From Gammaproteobacteria bacterium (GTDB lineage: Bacteria > Pseudomonadota > Gammaproteobacteria > Arenicellales > Arenicellaceae), in the NCBI GenBank assembly GCA_003485905.1, contig DNHK01000004.1, positions 1 to 8,509 of the forward strand: a stretch of DNA of 8,509 nucleotides, written 5' to 3'. Position numbers and translations under genes: made by a program. Positions within the stretch are counted from its first letter, which is position 1. Each line of letters begins with the position of its first letter. Of the stretch, positions 5,525-8,509 are shown piece after piece. Under the pieces are notes generated by a model. It ran no database searches. It was given only the letters and a program-made list of their open reading frames with translations, and was not told where the DNA came from.

Positions 5525-7802
5525 ACCAATTTTGGGTTTATTAGTGACAGTGCTGTTTTTTGCCGATGTACAGGCACGTGAGTACCATTATGGTGCTATA
5601 GAGGATACCAATTTATTACAGTGTGAAAAGCTTTACTGGTCAGGAGAAACGTCTGGAGCCGAAACCTGCTACAAGAGTTTACTAAACTCAAATCACTCTT
5701 TGGCTGTTCAAGCCGAAGCAGTGTGGGCGTTAGGGGATCGCCAATCGGCCAATAGCGTCTTTCAAAATGCTGCGAAAGTAGAGCCTTCGAATGCCGCTAT
5801 TTTGGTTCGTTGGGGCGCACTTTATGCAGATACTTATCAAAGCCAAGAAGCTCTAAATCTTTATACGGAAGCTTTGGCTCTTGAACCTGAAAACTCATAT
5901 GCAAAGCTAGCCGCTGCAGAGATATTGCTGGCAAGTGGAGAGAAACAGGCGGTAGAGCAGATTGAACAATTGGCGGATGATGGTAGCGTGCCTATTGGGG
6001 TTCGTGTAAAAGCGACAATTGTATTAGCAAACATAGCGTTAAAACGAGATGAGATCGAGCGAGCGGGGGGCTTGCTCGACAGCGCGGAGAATTTTTCCTC
6101 CGATAGTAGCGATGACACATTGTTGTTAGGTGTGTATGCGATGCGGGCAGGTAAAGCCGTTAGAAATCGCCAAAATCCGGAAGAGTGGATTGAACGAGCA
6201 TTGCAGATTAACCCGGCTTACGGCGATGCTTACGCAATTCCAGCGTATTTTTACATGATTACGTTTCGTTATGACGAAACCGGTGAATACTATCAACGTG
6301 CCGTTGATGTGCAGGATGACCATTGGGAGGCACACCTGTCGTTAGCGGCGAATCATTTGCGTCAAAATCGCTCGACTTTGGCAAGGGAGCACTACGAACT
6401 TGCCTATGCTGGTGATCCGTTTAATCCAGAGTTGGTTAATTCACTTAGGCTTTTGGATTATTACGATACATTCTCTGTCATTAATTATCCTGAAAACGCC
6501 GAAGAGCGGTTGTTACCGCAGTTGAGTTTGCGCCTTGATACTGAAGAAAGAGATGTGCTCTCTCCTTACGCCAGTCGATTAGCGCTTAAAGCAATAGAAA
6601 CTTTTAGCCAACGTTACGAATTTGACTTAAAGCAGACTGCGGCCGTAGAAATTTACCCAAATCATGATGATTTTATTGTGCGAGCACTCGGTATGCCAGG
6701 TACCGCGCTGCTTGGTGTTGCGTTTGGTTATGTGGTCGCAATGGATTCTCCAAACGCGCAAGCCGGTGAAGATTATCATTGGGGTACAACTCTCTGGCAT
6801 GAAGTGGCCCACATATTTACGCTTGAGGCTAGCAAACATAATATTCCTCGTTGGTTTAGTGAGGGAGTTTCAGTATTCGAAGAGTGGAATACTGGCCCGT
6901 TAAATGCGGTTCGAATACCACTGCATGTTCTCAAATCACTGCAAACGCAGGAGTTTTTGCCCATAGCAGAGCTGGATCGAGGTTTTGTTCAACCGGAGTA
7001 TCAGAATCAGGTAATCGTTTCTTATATGCAGGCAGGTCTAATTTGCGAGTTTGTTAGGCGAGAGTTTGGTTTTGATAAGTTAGTGGATATGCTGAATACC
7101 TATGCTGCAGGGGTAAATACTACCGAAGTAGTTGCTCAGGCTTTGAGTTTGACGGTTGAGGAATTTGATGCTCAATTTGCTAAGTATTTTGAGCAGGAAT
7201 ATGGTGCCCAGGTCGAACAGCTAGACGAATGGAATGCCGCACGTGAAGTAGCTGCAGAAGCACTAGCTAAAATGGCTTGGGATGATGCATTGGAAAGTGC
7301 GCAGCAGGCGATAGACATGATGCCAGGTTATGTTGAAATCGATAGCCCATATTTGGTTAAGGCGGAAGCTCAGTCAGGTAAAGAAGATGTTTCGGCGCAA
7401 ATGGCGACGCTCGAAACATTTTGGCGTAGTGGTGGTTATCAAGTTTCCGCGTTGTTTGAGCTGGCGACCTATTTAAATGAACAGCAACGTTTTGATGAAG
7501 CAATTGAAGTGCTTCAAAGTCAGCTATTGGTAACTCCATTTGATTTGGAGTTGCATTTTTTGTTAGGAGATATTTTGTTGCAGCAATCCCGAGCTGATGA
7601 AGCATTGATAGAATATCAAGTCGCCTTGGCTCTTGATCCGCTTGATAAAGCGGCAACTTATTACAGAATAGCGAATGCGCTTTACCACACGGGTGATATC
7701 GAGCAGAGTCGCAGTAGTACTTTAACCGCTTTAGATTTGGCGCCGCATTATCGCCCGGCACAAAATCTACTAAAGTCGATACTTAGCTATAAGGTTGAAT
7801 AG
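5514..7802 (+). CDS. Exported TPR protein with central HExxH gluzincin-type metallopeptidase domain
   Basis: ATG 5514 overlaps the preceding gene by 11 nt and follows the ribosome binding site GAGAGGGG, so it is translationally coupled. The 762-residue product opens with a cleavable signal peptide (1-21, cut near VQA-RE), which implies a periplasmic location. TPR-like helices fill about 60-305 (for example 94-127 and 237-304), ending in typical phrases such as ALALEPEN and ALQINPAYGDAY. A peptidase domain follows (about 335-570). LWHEVAHIF carries H429, E430 and H433 of the zinc motif, and RWFSEGVSVFEEW supplies the third ligand, E450, as in the peptidase MA-like/M1-related gluzincins. Further TPRs occupy about 573-745. 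A cysteine pair, C37 and C52, could form a disulfide. All catalytic residues of the zinc motif are present, so activity is plausible. The substrate is unknown; proximity suggests processing or quality control of envelope proteins with the VWA and C13-like proteins. Confidence 0.87.
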   Translation: MLNKPILGLLVTVLFFADVQAREYHYGAIEDTNLLQCEKLYWSGETSGAETCYKSLLNSNHSLAVQAEAVWALGDRQSANSVFQNAAKVEPSNAAILVRWGALYADTYQSQEALNLYTEALALEPENSYAKLAAAEILLASGEKQAVEQIEQLADDGSVPIGVRVKATIVLANIALKRDEIERAGGLLDSAENFSSDSSDDTLLLGVYAMRAGKAVRNRQNPEEWIERALQINPAYGDAYAIPAYFYMITFRYDETGEYYQRAVDVQDDHWEAHLSLAANHLRQNRSTLAREHYELAYAGDPFNPELVNSLRLLDYYDTFSVINYPENAEERLLPQLSLRLDTEERDVLSPYASRLALKAIETFSQRYEFDLKQTAAVEIYPNHDDFIVRALGMPGTALLGVAFGYVVAMDSPNAQAGEDYHWGTTLWHEVAHIFTLEASKHNIPRWFSEGVSVFEEWNTGPLNAVRIPLHVLKSLQTQEFLPIAELDRGFVQPEYQNQVIVSYMQAGLICEFVRREFGFDKLVDMLNTYAAGVNTTEVVAQALSLTVEEFDAQFAKYFEQEYGAQVEQLDEWNAAREVAAEALAKMAWDDALESAQQAIDMMPGYVEIDSPYLVKAEAQSGKEDVSAQMATLETFWRSGGYQVSALFELATYLNEQQRFDEAIEVLQSQLLVTPFDLELHFLLGDILLQQSRADEALIEYQVALALDPLDKAATYYRIANALYHTGDIEQSRSSTLTALDLAPHYRPAQNLLKSILSYKVE

Positions 7803-7808
7803 GTGAGA

Positions 7809-7856
7809 ATGAGAAAGCGAGCGAAACGTATAAGATTTGCTTTTAAACCAGTTTAA
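7809..7856 (+). CDS. Possible 15-residue highly basic peptide ORF (doubtful)
   Basis: ATG 7809 to TAA 7856 encodes MRKRAKRIRFAFKPV, with seven Arg/Lys in 15 residues. AGGTGAG (7801-7807) lies directly upstream as a Shine-Dalgarno-like sequence, though very close to the ATG. It could be a leader peptide affecting MoxR expression, or chance. The stop codon falls inside the palindrome at 7842-7857, so translation of this ORF would cover that element. I do not recognise the peptide. Confidence 0.2.
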   Translation: MRKRAKRIRFAFKPV

Positions 7857-7857
7857 A
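7842..7857. promoter_or_regulatory. 16-nt perfect palindrome upstream of MoxR gene
   Basis: TTTAAACCAGTTTAAA has two perfect 7-nt arms around CA, 52 nt before the MoxR ATG. It is AT-rich with no T-tract after it, so a protein-binding site is more likely than a terminator. It differs in sequence from the palindrome at 2257-2274, so the two are not obviously sites for the same regulator. Confidence 0.35.
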
Positions 7858-7909
7858 TAGATAGCATAAATCCAATAGTTGAACTTAGATTAGTAATTAG
7901 GACTTAGAA

Positions 7910-8509
7910 ATGACGAAATCGGACGATACCCCCGCAAGTACTGAAGCGGCACCAAGTAGTAAGACAACTGCTAGCAAAGCAAAAACTACTAAAGTAAAAA
8001 GCACTAAGAAAACAAGTGCTAAGGCAAATTCATCAGATAAGTTGTCTGAGCAAGAAACGCGCGAATTAGTTGCGCTGTTTACCGACCGTATGGCAGGGAT
8101 TCGAGAGCAAGTTGGGAGAGCAGTTGTTGGCCAGCAAGAAGTGGTCGAGCATTTACTAGTGACCTTGCTGGTAGGCGGACATTGTTTGATTACCGGTATG
8201 CCTGGTACCGCGAAAACATTGCTGGTGAGGACTTTAGCAGAAGCGCTTGGGCTGAGTTTTAAACGTATTCAATTTACGCCGGATCTAATGCCAACGGATA
8301 TTACTGGGACGGACATTGTTGATGAAGGTCCGGACGGTCGACAATGGAAATTTGTTCCGGGGCCACTATTTGCAAACGTCGTGTTGGCAGATGAAATTAA
8401 CCGAACACCGCCAAAGACCCAAGCAGCGCTGTTGGAAGCGATGCAGGAACAAACCGTTACCGTGCGTGGAGAAAATCATCAGCTTGATAAGCCATTCTTT
8501 GTGCTTGCC
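7910..8509 (+). CDS. MoxR-family AAA+ ATPase, N-terminal 200 residues (runs off window)
   Basis: MoxR ATPases are cytoplasmic AAA+ chaperone-like machines that help mature or activate partner complexes, often together with VWA proteins. ATG 7910 has AGGA 7 nt upstream. Residues 1-48 form a low-complexity tail rich in Lys, Thr, Ser and Ala (about 18-44), absent from most MoxR proteins, which start close to the VVGQ segment. The AAA+ core follows: [13 protein letters not shown] (71-83), Walker A GMPGTAKT (96-103), the family segment [14 protein letters not shown] (122-135), [18 protein letters not shown] (148-165) with Walker B D161/E162, and [14 protein letters not shown] (167-180). The window ends at FFVLA, just before the expected sensor 1 Asn. 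MoxR operons commonly continue with a DUF58 protein, so one may lie downstream. Placement after the VWA gene supports a working partnership. Family call very secure; the 3' end is unseen. Confidence 0.95.
   Translation, partial: MTKSDDTPASTEAAPSSKTTASKAKTTKVKSTKKTSAKANSSDKLSEQETRELVALFTDRMAGIREQVGRAVVGQQEVVEHLLVTLLVGGHCLITGMPGTAKTLLVRTLAEALGLSFKRIQFTPDLMPTDITGTDIVDEGPDGRQWKFVPGPLFANVVLADEINRTPPKTQAALLEAMQEQTVTVRGENHQLDKPFFVLA

Larger units (their letters stand above)
7803..7909 (+). other. 107-bp spacer before the MoxR gene
   Basis: This is the only real gap in the operon. It holds a possible 15-codon ORF, a 16-nt palindrome and the MoxR ribosome binding site AGGA (7899-7902, 7 nt before the ATG). 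TTGAAC at 7879-7884 resembles a -35 box but has no good -10 at 17 bp, and TATAAG at 7829-7834 has no -35. An internal promoter is possible but not shown. Confidence 0.4.

Noticed and set aside
5861..6118. Minus-strand ORF of 85 codons, and similar short antisense ORFs at 1517-2025, 3215-3400, 4894-5106, 6126-6335 and 6627-6964
   Set aside because: All lie opposite confident coding regions, lack family motifs, and are explained by codon bias on the coding strand.
7357..7761. 134-codon minus-strand ORF
   Set aside because: It lies opposite well-defined TPR repeats of the plus-strand gene and shows no domain of its own; an antisense shadow.
1..8509. CRISPR arrays, tRNA/rRNA genes, insertion sequences, phage or att sites
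   Set aside because: No regularly spaced repeats, RNA gene signatures, transposase or integrase motifs, or terminal repeats were seen on reading both strands.

Overview
The window looks like chromosomal DNA of a Gram-negative bacterium. A marine-type gammaproteobacterium is my best guess, from moderate GC and from protein families typical of that group, but no rRNA or marker gene is present to prove it. Two different regions meet here.

Left part (1-2045): the eroded edge of a surface-polysaccharide locus. On the minus strand is an OafA/YrhL-type membrane acyltransferase. It is interrupted by an in-frame TGA, after which the same frame continues with clear family motifs to the window edge. 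On the plus strand is the C-terminal half of a GT4 glycosyltransferase. Its frame extends upstream through a recognisable RGDS motif but has no start codon there and no N-terminal domain. Both genes appear to be pseudogenes. The roughly 315-bp gap between them has no open coding frame.

Middle (2046-2351): a spacer carrying a weak hairpin, a perfect 18-nt palindrome placed just upstream of a TATAAT box, a repeated TTGTAC element and a good ribosome binding site. It reads as the promoter/operator region of the operon that follows.

Right part (2352-8509): a tightly packed plus-strand operon. Gene 1 is a membrane-anchored VWA protein with a glutamine-amidotransferase-like domain. Gene 2 is an exported legumain/caspase-like (C13-like) protein with no cysteine and an EF-hand-like loop. 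Gene 3 is an exported TPR protein with a central HEVAH gluzincin-type metallopeptidase domain. Genes 1-2 and 2-3 overlap by 4 and 11 nt, implying translational coupling. After a 107-bp gap holding a palindrome and a tiny basic ORF comes gene 4, a MoxR-type AAA+ ATPase with a Lys/Thr/Ser/Ala-rich N-terminal tail, cut by the window end just before sensor 1.

Together the genes suggest an envelope system: a cytoplasmic MoxR ATPase plus a membrane VWA partner, with two periplasmic companions, one a probable pseudo-peptidase and one a likely active zinc peptidase on a TPR scaffold. MoxR-VWA partnerships are established in general. The role of this particular four-gene set is not something I can name, and it is the most interesting part of the window.
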